NCBI GenBank assembly: GCA_003388505.1
Contig: QQVO01000007.1
Location: forward strand, 124,001-188,000
Origin: Planctomycetota bacterium
GTDB taxonomy: Bacteria > Planctomycetota > Planctomycetia > Planctomycetales > Planctomycetaceae
Reading direction: 5' to 3'
DNA length: 64,000 nucleotides
The translations under genes and the position numbers were made by a program. A model generated the notes under the pieces. That model was not told where the DNA came from. It did no database searches and saw only the letters and a program-made list of their open reading frames with translations. This document shows positions 44,801 to 57,041 of the stretch, one piece after another (the stretch's first letter is position 1; each line of letters begins with the position of its first letter).

Positions 44801-47800
44801 CGAGTCCGCCGCCGGGCGCAACACCGCTGGCTGGCCGTCAACGCGACAGTCGTCAGCGCTCTCGAAACTGACGCCACGCAGCGCGAGTGAGACTCTCACG
44901 GGGGCGTCTGGTTTGAGCAGCAGGACGCTGAATTGTGCGTGAATTTTGCCGCGCGTGGGATCGGTAAGCGTGTAGCTTGCCGTCGAAAGAAGGTAGGCGG
45001 GCCGGGGATGCTCACGGTTTCTCCACTCGAGGAAATCCGGCCACCAGCGTTCGTGAAGGTATCCGCGGTCCCCTTCCGGAAAATCAATCGGCTCACCGCT
45101 GGACTCGTCAGGCGGCAGGAGCACGTCGACGTCGTCCCAGCGCGGTTGCGACTCAACGCTGTCGGAGGCCGTTGTCGCCGCGGGCGTGGTTTCCTGCGCC
45201 AAGCCCGCGGTCTGCTGGGACATCCCAACTGCCAACAGAACCGCGCTCGCGATCTGCGATGCCCGAGCGATGCTGGAGTGCGTTCCGGTCCGGGGCCCGA
45301 GTCTGGAAAGCAGATCCCGCCGCACAAGCCATTTGCGGGGAGTGAGCGAACCGATGATCGCACCGACGAAGGCCCCGCCGGCAATGGGAGCGTAATAAAC
45401 GGGAGCGAGAACGGCGATCAGCAGGCAGGCCACGACAAGGAACGCCGAAATGGCGCCGCTTCGTTTGGCTTGCAACCACCGCAATCCGGCGATCGCCGTC
45501 ATGACGGTAAACATGGCGAGCCACGCAAGAGAGCGTGAGCGATCGCGGTTCCACAGTTCAAGCTTCCCATCCGCAGGGAAGGCGACCGTTTGCACGATGA
45601 TCGGGATTGAACTGTTCGGCGACGAAGATCGAGGAGACTGTTCGTCGCGCCCCCAGAGCAACGACCAATGCGATCCGTCGAACGGATTGAATCGAGCTTT
45701 CCTCGCATCGCGGGCGAGGGGCCCGAAAACTCTTTCCATCCATGAAAGTTCGCGGGCGCCCTCCCAGACGGCAGAATCGACGGGACAGCGAGTCAACTCT
45801 GTGGAAGCGGGAAGGTCGAGTCGCCAGGTGAATTGCTGCACATCCCGATCTAACTCCGGGAAGACGATGGGAACCGTGCGTCGCAACCGGGCGCCGTCGT
45901 CGGAAGCGGGCGTGCGATAGCGGACTTCGAATTCCCGCACGCCGCCGGGCAACGAAGGCAATTCGTACGTGTCAGTTGCCTTGAGCACCGCCTGAGTCAC
46001 CCCAGCCGCCCGTACGCTGTCAAGCACGGCGGGATGATCGAGTCGAAAACGGACCTGCTGTCCCGCCAGATCGCCTGAGGATACGAACCGCGCCTGATGC
46101 AGATGCCACTTGCCGGAATCGCCGGTGATCGACGACGCGAGCCACAGCTCGATCCGGGGCGGAGTGCTTCTCGCCGACGAACGCAGGTCGCTTTCATCGG
46201 GGTCCGAAGACGCCGGAGCGCTCCGCGGCGCATTATCCGACCCCTGGGTTTCCGCTTCGATCAAGTGCGTGCCGGCGGGCTTCGGCGGCCCGTCCAGCCA
46301 GATCAGATCGTCGTCGCCTCGAATCCCGAGCAACGAGGCAAGGTCCGACCAATCCGCGCCGGCGTCACTTGTGCCGGACGCCGTATTCCAGCCATCCGCA
46401 CGCTGCCATTCCGCCGAGAGCCCCCCTCGAATGACGGTCCGCGACTGCCAGTCTGCAAAGTTCAGCGGCGTCAGTGCATCCGGTTCATCGAATCTCCGCT
46501 GAGACAAACGGGCGGAAACGACGAGTCGACAGGGGGAATTCGGGGTCAGCGCTCTGCCAAGGCTGATCAGGAGACGCGATCCGTTTCCCTGACGGGTCTG
46601 GCGCCAACCGGCGATCGGCCTTTCATCGGCACCGCCGGCGGGCTCAACATCGGTGACCGTCCAGTGAGGTGGAACGTCAAAAGTCAGCGCGAACGTTGAA
46701 CCGGACCGGTTGCGGAGGTCGACTGCAGCCGTTCCGGTGGTGGGCTTGCCGGAGAAATCCAGGAATTGCAGCAGCCGACCGCTTAGCTCGGGTCGCCTGC
46801 GGCTCGCGCGAACAATGAGTTCACCGTCCTCACGAATATCCTCAAACGACCAGACTGTTCCCGTCAGATCCGCGTCCACATTCGTCTCTCGCAAAGCGAC
46901 TTCACGGAGTCGCTCGAGCCTCATGGGGCTCGAAAACTCGATGGCCCTGCGACCGCTGATCAAGGTGCTCCGCTCCAGCACAATCCGCGGCGCGGGCCAC
47001 TCCTCGTCTTCCGGATACACGTATTCTCCCATGATTCGAATCGGACCGATTTTCCCCGGCGGCAACGAGGGAAGTGGAACGACCAGGCGATTGAAACCTC
47101 CGGCCGGTTCGCTTCGCCCAGTGAGCCCCGCCCCCCCCAAGGTCACTCGCAAGTCCGACAATTGAAGGGGAACCTGAAAGACCAGGGAATCAGGGACGGA
47201 ATCGTAGGCATGCACAACGAAATCCGCCTGAACGCGACAACGATCGACGAGGACCGCGTATCGCAACGTTCGCTCAGCCGCGAGTGTCGGCGCCGCCCGC
47301 TCGACGGCAGGCTCCAGAGTCAGAATCCCGCGGCTTTGCCGTCCGAGATCGATCGTCCACAACCGCTCGTCTGCATCGCCACCGCCATCGACGACACCAA
47401 CATGCCCGGCGTGGCAGGCGAGTTGCCATCGATTCGGAATCCGCAATTCCATCCGCGAAGATTCGCAATGCGGCAGCAGAAACTCGAACTCGATCGAATC
47501 AGCGACAACCCGGCCGGCAAGCGACCAGTTTCCCGTGACTAGTCGGTCGTTGTCATCAGCGAACAGCAAGACGCGCCCGTCGCGAGAGGTGCCCCAGATC
47601 GCCGGCTGACCATTCCAGCCCAGGTCGGACACGGAGCCGCGTACGTCTCCCAACTGCATCCAGGGTGAGGCGTCCTGCGGTTTCGAAATCTCCGCCTCGA
47701 GCTGGCCAGACAGCGCCCCTGCGTCGGTCATCGCGCCGCGAAAGACGGCCCGGCTGAAGACGGTTCGCGGACTGGACCGGTCATCCTCCGGGTCGACGAC

Positions 47801-48004
47801 GTTCAGAAACTCCTGCAATTCGTCGATCGGGACAGCCGCCCATCGATCGGACGGTGGTGATTGAGTGCGGCCGTCTAGAAGATAGGCGCGACGAATTCGC
47901 TTGTCGCTCGACTGTGCGACGGTCGACCGAGAGAACAACGAGCACAGCGCCAGCCATGCCATTGCCAGGCAAAGAAGGTTCCCGGCCACGGACTTCCCGC
48001 GCAT
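41852..48004 (-). CDS. Giant secreted membrane-anchored protein, probable two-module fusion
   Basis: From the ATG at 48004 (MRGKSVAGNLLCLAMAWLAL, a clear signal peptide) the product has 2050 residues; ATG 48025 is an alternative. Module 1 (about 1-905) is a beta-rich extracytoplasmic region ending in membrane helices at about 825-895. Module 2 starts with a second signal-peptide-like stretch (IASAVLLAVGMSQQTAGLAQ, about 912-935), continues as beta-rich domains and ends with helices near 1965-1985 and 2005-2041. No enzymatic motif was recognised. It lies 32 bases downstream of the related 1162-residue gene, so both are probably expressed together, and it converges with the stator-like cassette. 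Confidence 0.7.
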   Translation of the reverse strand: MRGKSVAGNLLCLAMAWLALCSLFSRSTVAQSSDKRIRRAYLLDGRTQSPPSDRWAAVPIDELQEFLNVVDPEDDRSSPRTVFSRAVFRGAMTDAGALSGQLEAEISKPQDASPWMQLGDVRGSVSDLGWNGQPAIWGTSRDGRVLLFADDNDRLVTGNWSLAGRVVADSIEFEFLLPHCESSRMELRIPNRWQLACHAGHVGVVDGGGDADERLWTIDLGRQSRGILTLEPAVERAAPTLAAERTLRYAVLVDRCRVQADFVVHAYDSVPDSLVFQVPLQLSDLRVTLGGAGLTGRSEPAGGFNRLVVPLPSLPPGKIGPIRIMGEYVYPEDEEWPAPRIVLERSTLISGRRAIEFSSPMRLERLREVALRETNVDADLTGTVWSFEDIREDGELIVRASRRRPELSGRLLQFLDFSGKPTTGTAAVDLRNRSGSTFALTFDVPPHWTVTDVEPAGGADERPIAGWRQTRQGNGSRLLISLGRALTPNSPCRLVVSARLSQRRFDEPDALTPLNFADWQSRTVIRGGLSAEWQRADGWNTASGTSDAGADWSDLASLLGIRGDDDLIWLDGPPKPAGTHLIEAETQGSDNAPRSAPASSDPDESDLRSSARSTPPRIELWLASSITGDSGKWHLHQARFVSSGDLAGQQVRFRLDHPAVLDSVRAAGVTQAVLKATDTYELPSLPGGVREFEVRYRTPASDDGARLRRTVPIVFPELDRDVQQFTWRLDLPASTELTRCPVDSAVWEGARELSWMERVFGPLARDARKARFNPFDGSHWSLLWGRDEQSPRSSSPNSSIPIIVQTVAFPADGKLELWNRDRSRSLAWLAMFTVMTAIAGLRWLQAKRSGAISAFLVVACLLIAVLAPVYYAPIAGGAFVGAIIGSLTPRKWLVRRDLLSRLGPRTGTHSSIARASQIASAVLLAVGMSQQTAGLAQETTPAATTASDSVESQPRWDDVDVLLPPDESSGEPIDFPEGDRGYLHERWWPDFLEWRNREHPRPAYLLSTASYTLTDPTRGKIHAQFSVLLLKPDAPVRVSLALRGVSFESADDCRVDGQPAVLRPAADSQSYLVEIAPRRATADGASQEDAESNAYRNATVEVWFTPIAIEDHSEWTIGLPRIADSRLILPQSISDRRIEPSPVRLAPPQDATAEMSYWSIGFTDTLRVRSRPSAADTERDEPSTDVKAEAVSLVEVHPLKLRVRTRLTLLESSPGSVVSSRRTLHLRLPATAVVREAAGDRLRRFSTRQIQTGETLMSLEFDVPLQAGSLVHLDFAFPPEHRERQIVIPPIPLLGDSAQVQHHVGLVAARGLTLQVDRTASLSEAVDEVLPQLFGSVAPEETGWPEPAEAFLLHHASAIPVLVDRIQPVREARIENSVRLRSHRLEWHAEVTVDVKDAAAFRHEFRLPGAVRVDSVMVVQNQVDRLLDWSRSEDKLLVHLRDGQPGRYEITIDGWSSFEMDEFTPLPALQFPAAQVLASEVVIASPGHLVTLYSSDRTEIDASSVETDSQESSTGPSIRRFSTESGPVPVAFRAVPKTNSLPVDIVTFLVPADGRWRQEMRFFPHESDAHLDRFIVGVSRDDVSRLEDASSESEASRTRTADGDVRIEFVRQKPEEPLHGRLTFGPLDPTAPELAIPRIDLLDMKVGDHLLIVPVDCEYSPGEGGTEAVAEADLNPLLRARLRQIASSPDSRIYRRSEQSEPLVLIRNEAQEPGYVTALEESIVWHATDGGRYGLLTAYIASPDSTSKLEIRVPSGVEIVGSRIDGNDTRFSKIDESTIAIPLQHTHGARVCVAEIDWRTNQGTSGGPEETDDAIPATTGGPPSRRLVIHVPPQSQKLVRIGGKPMLTPREYAWIRAESLLNALGEDWRPDKDNASAAVMKLLDDSLTVIRSAESSDHEKALRSRIALIRERVGGDESRSSPGASPPASTVSSPYATAMGDDRVVLLRAGDSKPSQQFLVIDRSLGRVFFAAGIIMCCLIAGIAMIILRRRMPSGRLIPVNGSYVGMFVAGVLWWMWFHAGTLGLLIALWAAVLQCLTWRRNVGSAAAGS

Positions 48005-48036
48005 CGTGCAGACGCCCCGCAGCATGACTCGGCCGA

Positions 48037-51000
48037 TCACGACGCGCCCCCGGATTCCGACGGCGCGGAAGGCTGGTACACCGCCGTTGGCGCCTGACTC
48101 CGTGGAGCGGCGGAGGAGGATCCGTATACCGAGGATCGCTGTTCCCGTCCAACTGCGGAGGGAGGGGGTTCCACGGGTGTCTCTCTCAGTCGACGGCGCG
48201 GGCGGCGGCGGGCGGCGGTGTCGAAAGTTGTCGCCACCAGCGCCAACAACAAGCCGAGCAGCGCCGGTTGCAGCAGAAGTTGCATCAGCTCCAGCCGCCA
48301 CAAGCTGGCCAGCGAGAACACGAAGCCCAACACGAGGATCGAGAAAACGTTTCGTGTCGTGGGGATCCTGCCGAATACGAAACCCAACAACAGCGTGACT
48401 CCGGCTCCAATCAGGACGATGAACGTCTGAGCCATCGAACCGAATTGCGCCGCCTGCAGACTCCCGACCGCACGATAGGCGTACACGTTTCCTCCCTGCG
48501 AAACGGGAGGGGCTCCTGAGCCGGACGCTATGAAGTTGGCGCGGCGGTCGCGGTACGCGCGCGTGGGACGCCGCATCCAGACGGCGACCGTGCGTTCCCA
48601 GGTGTATTGGGGCACCATTCCGTCGGGCGATTCAAACAACTGATGACCAAGCGGCAGCCCGATCTCCCAGATCGTCTCTTCGATCCAGACCCTTTGCGGA
48701 AACCTGGGAAACTGCACTGTTCGTTGCGAGATGAAATTCAGGACGCCGTGACTTTGTGAGCGAAATCTGACTGAGAGGCGTCCCGAGAGCGCCTCGAGTT
48801 CCCCGTCCTCGATGGCCAGGAGATACTGGCCCGGTTCTCCGGTATAGGGTCGAACTTCACGATCGCTGGTCAGTTTGCGGCCGTTCCAGTAGAAGTCCGC
48901 CGCGCCTGTGTCTTGGGGCAACATGATCAGCAACCGTGCGGGCGCCTCTCGGACGTCGTAGTCGGCGTAGGTCGTCGTTTGGCCCTCGTCTCCAATCAAT
49001 GTGCGCAGGAACGCGGTTTCGATCGTGTATTGCTGCGGCACGTTGACGATGGATTCATCCCGCGACAGCCGTACGAACTCGCGCGGCGTCCGTGTCGACC
49101 AGGCTTCGCCGCTGGTTCGTGTCAACTCGGGCTGCCATCCGGTTTCCTTTGCGTCAAGGCGAAGCACGTCTTCGTCGACGATCTGCAGCACGGTGCTGCC
49201 GTATTCGGCGTCAATCGACGGGAGGATCGGGACGTCGAAACTCACCGTATGTTCATCAGATCGTCCGGGAACCGGCAACAGGTAGTCGATAAAGATGCTG
49301 AAATCACCGTGCCGCGGTTCATCCAGATTGACCTTCAGATGTCCCTCAACGATCTCCGCCTGGAGCGGCGTCCCGTCTCTCAACCGGAAACGGGGGCCGA
49401 TCTCCGAATAGTCGTCTCCCAACGCAATAGAATCGGAATTGATCACGCTGCTGAGCGATTCGGGACGATCGAACAGAACCGACTCGATGCGGCCGTAGGC
49501 CACTGAAAAGGCGACCTCCTGGATCACCCGCAGCCGGGCGGGACGCAGGTCCGTGACTGCCACCATCACATTCGCCTCGATCGATCGCTGGTGGCGAGTG
49601 ACGTCGATGTTCAACGTCTGGTCCGGAGAATCGATCCTGTACAGCGTGATCGGCGAACTCGCCGGCTCCGTGACTTCTTCCGGAAAGCCGGGCGCCAACC
49701 GGGCATCGGCCGGCGGTGCTGGCAGCGGACCGCTTTCACCGACGACGTCAAACTCGAAGTCAATCGGTCCGGCGACCGCCAGTGTCCTCGACCGCTGCGA
49801 AACTCCGTTGAGCAGCGGAAGAGGGCCGGCAAATCCGTCAGCGTCTGATGCAGACGTTCTTTCAAAGTGCAGCAGGAATGACAAACGGCCCGTGCAGGGT
49901 TCATCGATCCGGACCGACAACAGATCCTGCGAGTCGTCGTCGATTCCTGTCTCGAGGATCGCTTCGTGCTCTGTCGACGACGTTTGTTCACCGACGTGAA
50001 CCGGAATGGTCGTTCGTGCGGGTCGCCATCCATCCTCCCGATGCCCCGGCCAGGTCAACTCGACGCGGTCGACGCTGCCGCTCAACACTTCGATTTGCAC
50101 AGCCGCGTAGAGGTCCGCCTTCCCTTCGTTGAGTCGGATCAGATAGTCCGCCGTGCCGTCAGTCTCTGCATCGATCTGCGAAAACCGGAGGTCGAGATCG
50201 ATGGGCTGATGCGAGAATTTGAATGCGTAGGCGATGTTTGCGGCCCCGGGCCGGTCGTCCGGTGGGTCCACTTGCGTGACGGGGGAGTCTTCGTAGTTCA
50301 CCCAATCCAGGAAGTATCCCGGAATCGCTTCGATTTCGATGCTTCCCGACTGACTCCCGGCGTCCGCAATCTCAAGCCCGTCCAGCCGAATGACCTCGCC
50401 GTCGTCTGGAAACGGACGAGACAGTTCCCATTGAAGTTCCACGCGGTCCTGGACATCGTCAGTCAGTGAGACCTTGATCCAGCCTGGTTCGCCAGAAACG
50501 CCCTCAAACCGCAAAGGTTGCGAGGAGTCTGACTGCATTTGACGGACTGCTTCGATCTCGAAACCCTCGGGAATGCGGACCCTCAGGTGGTCGACGTCCG
50601 CCCAGGCGATCCGACACTCCTGGAGAGCGGAAACTTGCAAACGATTGCTGCTCCGAGTCACTCGCAAGAGAGTCGTGACCGCTCCAATCGTCGGTGCATC
50701 GTCGCGTCGAATTCGCCAGGAGACGTCCCACCGGATCCCGGAAACTTCGCATTCAAGACTCAACCCCTTGCTTTCCGTCGCATTCGTGGAGCTGATCGTC
50801 GTGCCCTGACCCGCCGTTCCCCGAACGGCGCGAGCGTCGTCGACGCGCAGGTTGGCAATCGCGCGAAATCCGTTCGGGAGTTCGGGAATCGTCAACTGCA
50901 ACTGTCGACCGGTCGCCGTGCGGCGAACCGGCACGCGCAATTGGAATGTCAACTGGTGCCGCCCTTTGCCGCGGAACACCCAGCGTTGGCCCGATCCCTG

Positions 51001-51525
51001 CCGTTCGGCGCCCTCTGGAGCAGCATCGCCAGGTCCCTCGTATCGCGAACTCAGCAGGCTGGCCTGATCGAAACCGAGCGGCAACACGTACCAGTCGCCG
51101 GTCGCCCGCGTCAATTCAACGTCCACAGCAGCCGTCACTTCAGCGGTGTCGCCTTGAACCACACCGTTCAGCTCCAGCCTCGAGATATAAATCGCCTTGG
51201 GACGATCGGCCAAATGCTCGGCGTCCGCTTCGAAAATCTCGGTGAATGTTTCGGCGCGTCGATTCTCGTTGTCCGACTGCGGAAGGCGACCCTCATCGGT
51301 TGGGGGAACGGCGTCACTCTCGGCATTGGCTCGATCGGTCGACGAGGACGCGCTTTCTCTCGCAGAGGGGCTGTTTCCATCGTCAGACCAAGCCCGACCG
51401 GGAGTCACAGCAGACAAGCCAAAGGCAACGGAAGTCGCTGCCAGAATGATCAGAACGCGCAGCACGTTCGGAAATCCCTTCGGCGGGCGTGGTCGATGAC
51501 TGTCCCGGAGATTACACAACAACAC
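48037..51525 (-). CDS. Large secreted membrane-anchored protein, beta-rich
   Basis: A protein of up to 1162 residues. The GTG at 51465, preceded by AAGGGA, would give a clean signal peptide (VLRVLIILAATSVAFGLSAV) and 1142 residues; the ATG at 51525 is the other option. The bulk is beta-rich, with segments such as YISRLELNGVVQGDTAEVTA and GRHQLTFQLRVPVRRTATGR. Several membrane helices at about 1022-1110 (FIVLIGAGVTLLLGFVFG and following) are succeeded by a basic, Pro/Ser-rich tail. The architecture (signal peptide, long beta-rich part, C-terminal helix cluster) is the same as each half of the downstream 2050-residue protein. Function unknown. Confidence 0.7.
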   Translation of the reverse strand: MLLCNLRDSHRPRPPKGFPNVLRVLIILAATSVAFGLSAVTPGRAWSDDGNSPSARESASSSTDRANAESDAVPPTDEGRLPQSDNENRRAETFTEIFEADAEHLADRPKAIYISRLELNGVVQGDTAEVTAAVDVELTRATGDWYVLPLGFDQASLLSSRYEGPGDAAPEGAERQGSGQRWVFRGKGRHQLTFQLRVPVRRTATGRQLQLTIPELPNGFRAIANLRVDDARAVRGTAGQGTTISSTNATESKGLSLECEVSGIRWDVSWRIRRDDAPTIGAVTTLLRVTRSSNRLQVSALQECRIAWADVDHLRVRIPEGFEIEAVRQMQSDSSQPLRFEGVSGEPGWIKVSLTDDVQDRVELQWELSRPFPDDGEVIRLDGLEIADAGSQSGSIEIEAIPGYFLDWVNYEDSPVTQVDPPDDRPGAANIAYAFKFSHQPIDLDLRFSQIDAETDGTADYLIRLNEGKADLYAAVQIEVLSGSVDRVELTWPGHREDGWRPARTTIPVHVGEQTSSTEHEAILETGIDDDSQDLLSVRIDEPCTGRLSFLLHFERTSASDADGFAGPLPLLNGVSQRSRTLAVAGPIDFEFDVVGESGPLPAPPADARLAPGFPEEVTEPASSPITLYRIDSPDQTLNIDVTRHQRSIEANVMVAVTDLRPARLRVIQEVAFSVAYGRIESVLFDRPESLSSVINSDSIALGDDYSEIGPRFRLRDGTPLQAEIVEGHLKVNLDEPRHGDFSIFIDYLLPVPGRSDEHTVSFDVPILPSIDAEYGSTVLQIVDEDVLRLDAKETGWQPELTRTSGEAWSTRTPREFVRLSRDESIVNVPQQYTIETAFLRTLIGDEGQTTTYADYDVREAPARLLIMLPQDTGAADFYWNGRKLTSDREVRPYTGEPGQYLLAIEDGELEALSGRLSVRFRSQSHGVLNFISQRTVQFPRFPQRVWIEETIWEIGLPLGHQLFESPDGMVPQYTWERTVAVWMRRPTRAYRDRRANFIASGSGAPPVSQGGNVYAYRAVGSLQAAQFGSMAQTFIVLIGAGVTLLLGFVFGRIPTTRNVFSILVLGFVFSLASLWRLELMQLLLQPALLGLLLALVATTFDTAARRRPRRRLRETPVEPPPSAVGREQRSSVYGSSSAAPRSQAPTAVYQPSAPSESGGAS

Positions 51526-51849
51526 GAAGCGGCGACGAAGGTCGCCGCCCAGCAGCGCCGATTGCGAAGTGATACCGGATGACAGTCGCTGAGCGATGAC
51601 GTCGTTGAACGGCTCAGGGAGGTGATGCGAGCGCCCAACGTCGCAACCGTAAACCCTGTCGTATCATACCTCTTGGGACAGGTGCGAAAAAGAAGGAAAG
51701 GCGAACTCCCGTCAAATTCGCCCGGTTTTCTGCCGCTCGACGTGTGACAACGAATGGTCTGGCGTGTTGAAAAGCACCAACACGCGGCACAGTCTCGCAC
51801 TCCGCGATTCTCGCACTGCAACGTTCACTCGACGACCACCGGCGGTCGG
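51526..51849. other. Intergenic region, 324 bases
   Basis: It contains a possible minus-strand -10 hexamer TATGAT within the palindrome GTATCATAC (51661-51669), which could serve the 1162-residue gene; the -35 region is poor. No gene or repeat copy is visible. Confidence 0.4.
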
Positions 51850-52626
51850 TCAGAACTCAGGCCCGGCCAGGTGCCTGACCAGTGCCGCAGTCAACTCGGT
51901 CCCATTCGTCGCCAGCAGATCGGGCGAATTCACATCGAAAGCCCGCCCGTCGGTCTTCGTCGCTTCGCCGCCGGCCTCTCTGACGATGAGCACGCCGGCC
52001 GCCATGTCCCACGGATGGAGGCTCGTCGACCAGAACGCATCCACCCGTCCGCAGGCAACGCCGCAGAGATTCAGCGCCGCCGACCCGGTCCGCTGGACAT
52101 GTTGAGCGGCCTCGAGAACTCGCAGGAACCGCTGAACCGCCGGATCCCCCCGATTCGATTTCACCGGCAGAGACGCCATACAGAGTGCGTCCGACAGGTC
52201 CGTCGCGTCTGAAACCTGGATCGGTTCATCGTTCCGTGTGGCGCCGCCTCCGGCTTCCGCGGAGAACATCTCGTCGCGGCAGGGGTCGTAGATCGCGCCG
52301 GCAATCAACCGTCCCATTTGTTCGAGCCCGATCGACACCGCGTAGTACGGAAAGCCGTGCACATAATTTGACGTACCGTCCAGCGGGTCGATGATCCAGC
52401 GAAACGGCGAGTCCCCCTCGTCGTGGCAAAGACCCTCCTCGCCGAGGAACCGGTGGTCAGGGCAACGCTCCCGGATGAACTCGAAGATCGCCTGCTGCGA
52501 CGCAAGATCGGCTTCGGTGACGAGATTGGACGGACTTTTCTCGCGGGCCGTGAACTTCGGCCGCCATTCTTCCAGAATCCGGCCGCCGAGCCGGGCCGCG
52601 TCGACGGCGATTTCGCGAAATGACAT
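51850..52626 (-). CDS. Inositol monophosphatase-family phosphatase
   Basis: A 258-residue enzyme of the inositol monophosphatase family, which uses magnesium to hydrolyse sugar or nucleotide phosphates. The metal-binding motifs are LGEEG (residues 61-65), IIDPLDGTSNYVHG (Asp80, Asp83) and WDMAAGVLIVREAGG near residue 207. Related bacterial enzymes act on myo-inositol-1-phosphate, PAP or fructose-1,6-bisphosphate, and the substrate here is not known. A 10-bp hairpin lies 15 bases upstream of the ATG, then AGGGA as a ribosome-binding site. It is downstream of purL on the same strand. Confidence 0.93.
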   Translation of the reverse strand: MSFREIAVDAARLGGRILEEWRPKFTAREKSPSNLVTEADLASQQAIFEFIRERCPDHRFLGEEGLCHDEGDSPFRWIIDPLDGTSNYVHGFPYYAVSIGLEQMGRLIAGAIYDPCRDEMFSAEAGGGATRNDEPIQVSDATDLSDALCMASLPVKSNRGDPAVQRFLRVLEAAQHVQRTGSAALNLCGVACGRVDAFWSTSLHPWDMAAGVLIVREAGGEATKTDGRAFDVNSPDLLATNGTELTAALVRHLAGPEF

Positions 52627-52641
52627 AAGTCCCTGCTTGTT

Positions 52642-52668
52642 TAGCGACGCACCGACGATGCGTCGCTA
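52642..52668 (-). promoter_or_regulatory. Strong hairpin just upstream of the inositol-phosphatase gene
   Basis: TAGCGACGCA and TGCGTCGCTA form a perfect 10-bp stem around a 7-base loop. It lies between the end of repeat A copy 2 and the ribosome-binding site of the downstream gene, with no T-run. It could act on mRNA processing, purL 3' end stability or translation of the next gene. It may also be the outer end of the repeat. Confidence 0.6.
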
Positions 52669-52767
52669 TAGCGCTTTGCAAATCAGTGTTGGCGATCTGT
52701 CTCGCGGATTCACGTCCTCGACAGTCCAAACACCGCTCGACGCGGACACATGGTAGAGCAATTCGCT

Positions 52768-52769
<2 letters not shown>
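52669..52769 (-). repeat. Repeat A, copy 2 (supplies the purL stop codon)
   Basis: Read on the minus strand, this is nearly identical to 3993-4095 (copy 1). It starts AGAGCGAATTGC and contains ACCATGTGTCCGCGTCGAGC and CGCGAGACAGATCGCCAACA. Its first two bases (AG) form the end of the purL TAG stop codon, so the element abuts the gene exactly. The right end is approximate because of a further possible match into the adjacent hairpin. Confidence 0.8.
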
Positions 52770-55710
<2,941 letters not shown>

Positions 55711-55888
55711 CCGCTGCGCCCCTGATTCCGGCTCCGGCTGATTGACTCCGATCCGGAACGAATCTTACAGAAGCCGGCAGGCGGAGCGAAGAGAGCGACG
55801 AATCGACTTTGCAGGCGCAAGGCGTAAGCAATCACTGTTCAGAGACTGATGCAGAAAAGGCGATCAACCATCGTCAGAACAGTCGTGG

Positions 55889-56794
55889 TCACGGAGTTTT
55901 CACCAGCGGAGAACCCTCCGGCAGAGTCATCTGCAACTGTTGCGGCGCTACGCTGAATTCGAACCGTGTCCCGAAAATCGGTCCGCCGTCCAGATTGATC
56001 TGTAGACTGTCGGGCGCTTCGATAGTCAGTTCCGGCAACTGCCGGTAAATGACTTCTTCCGGGGGCTCCCCCGTCTCGCCCGTGCGGAACTCGTGCAGAA
56101 TGTGCGGCCATTCCGAAAACGGGAGGTCCGGCAGGATCATCAGGTCCAGCAGGCCGTCGTTCAGAATCGCGTGGGGTCCGACGTGAAATCCGCCGCCGGC
56201 CAGTCGTCCGTTGCAGACGGCAAACGCCAACAGGTCGCCTTCCCACTCAAGGCCGGGGCCTTGCAGCCGGAGATGGCGCGGCCCGCTCGCGTCCATGTTC
56301 GTCAGCCCGGTCAGGAAATAGGCGAAGCCGCCGAGCACCCGCTTGAGGGACGGATCCGTCGCCGTGGTCACCTCCGCACCGTATCCTCCGCTGACGACAT
56401 TGACGAAATGCCGATCGTTGACGCGCCCCACGTCAATCCGCGTTGGTGGTCGCTCGACGACGATCCGCAGCGCCGCATACGGGTCGTCCGTCGGGATTCC
56501 GGCTGCGGTCGCAAAATCGTTGGCGGTTCCCAAGGGAAGCACGCCGAAAACGACGTCGTTTGCCCGATCCGTTTCGAGCAGTGCGTTGCACACCTCATTA
56601 ATCGTTCCATCTCCTCCACCGGCGACGACCGTCTCGGCGCCGGCCTGGACCGCTTCCAGCGCCAAGCGGTGCGCGTCGCCGTCTTCCCACGTGACGCGAA
56701 CCTCTACCGCATGGCCCTCAGATCGCAACCGTCTGACGGCGTCTCGAATGAGCGGTTCGTCGGCTCGCAGTCCGTGCAGAATCAGTCGCATCAT
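55889..56794 (-). CDS. Diacylglycerol kinase-family lipid kinase (YegS/BmrU-like)
   Basis: From the ATG at 56794 (MMRLILHGLRADEP) the 301-residue protein shows the DAGK catalytic motifs GGGDGTINEVCNAL and PLGTANDFATAAGI, followed by GGYGAEVTT and a beta-sandwich C-terminal domain (LLDLMILPDLPFSEWP). These enzymes phosphorylate diacylglycerol, ceramide or related lipids at the cytoplasmic face of the membrane. AAAGGCGA before the ATG supports this start; the frame is open upstream to 56944, but those residues do not fit the family. It is 178 bases downstream of the purL start in position but transcribed separately, and divergent from the MscS-like gene. Confidence 0.9.
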   Translation of the reverse strand: MMRLILHGLRADEPLIRDAVRRLRSEGHAVEVRVTWEDGDAHRLALEAVQAGAETVVAGGGDGTINEVCNALLETDRANDVVFGVLPLGTANDFATAAGIPTDDPYAALRIVVERPPTRIDVGRVNDRHFVNVVSGGYGAEVTTATDPSLKRVLGGFAYFLTGLTNMDASGPRHLRLQGPGLEWEGDLLAFAVCNGRLAGGGFHVGPHAILNDGLLDLMILPDLPFSEWPHILHEFRTGETGEPPEEVIYRQLPELTIEAPDSLQINLDGGPIFGTRFEFSVAPQQLQMTLPEGSPLVKTP

Positions 56795-57041
56795 TCGCCT
56801 TTGATTCGATGACAGCCGCCGGCAGCATTCGTTGCGGGTCGGCGTCGTCTGCCAGAATATCAATTTCCTGCGCTCCGGGGAGAGGGGGAGACCCGCTCCG
56901 CAGAACCGGGACAGACCGGGCCTCCCGATGATGAAGATTCGCAACTCGTGAGATGTCCCGCAAAGATGGCCCGACGAAGGATTGGTCTCCGACCCATCCG
57001 CCTCGATGGGACCACGTTGACGCCCGTTTCGTTGTTTGCCA

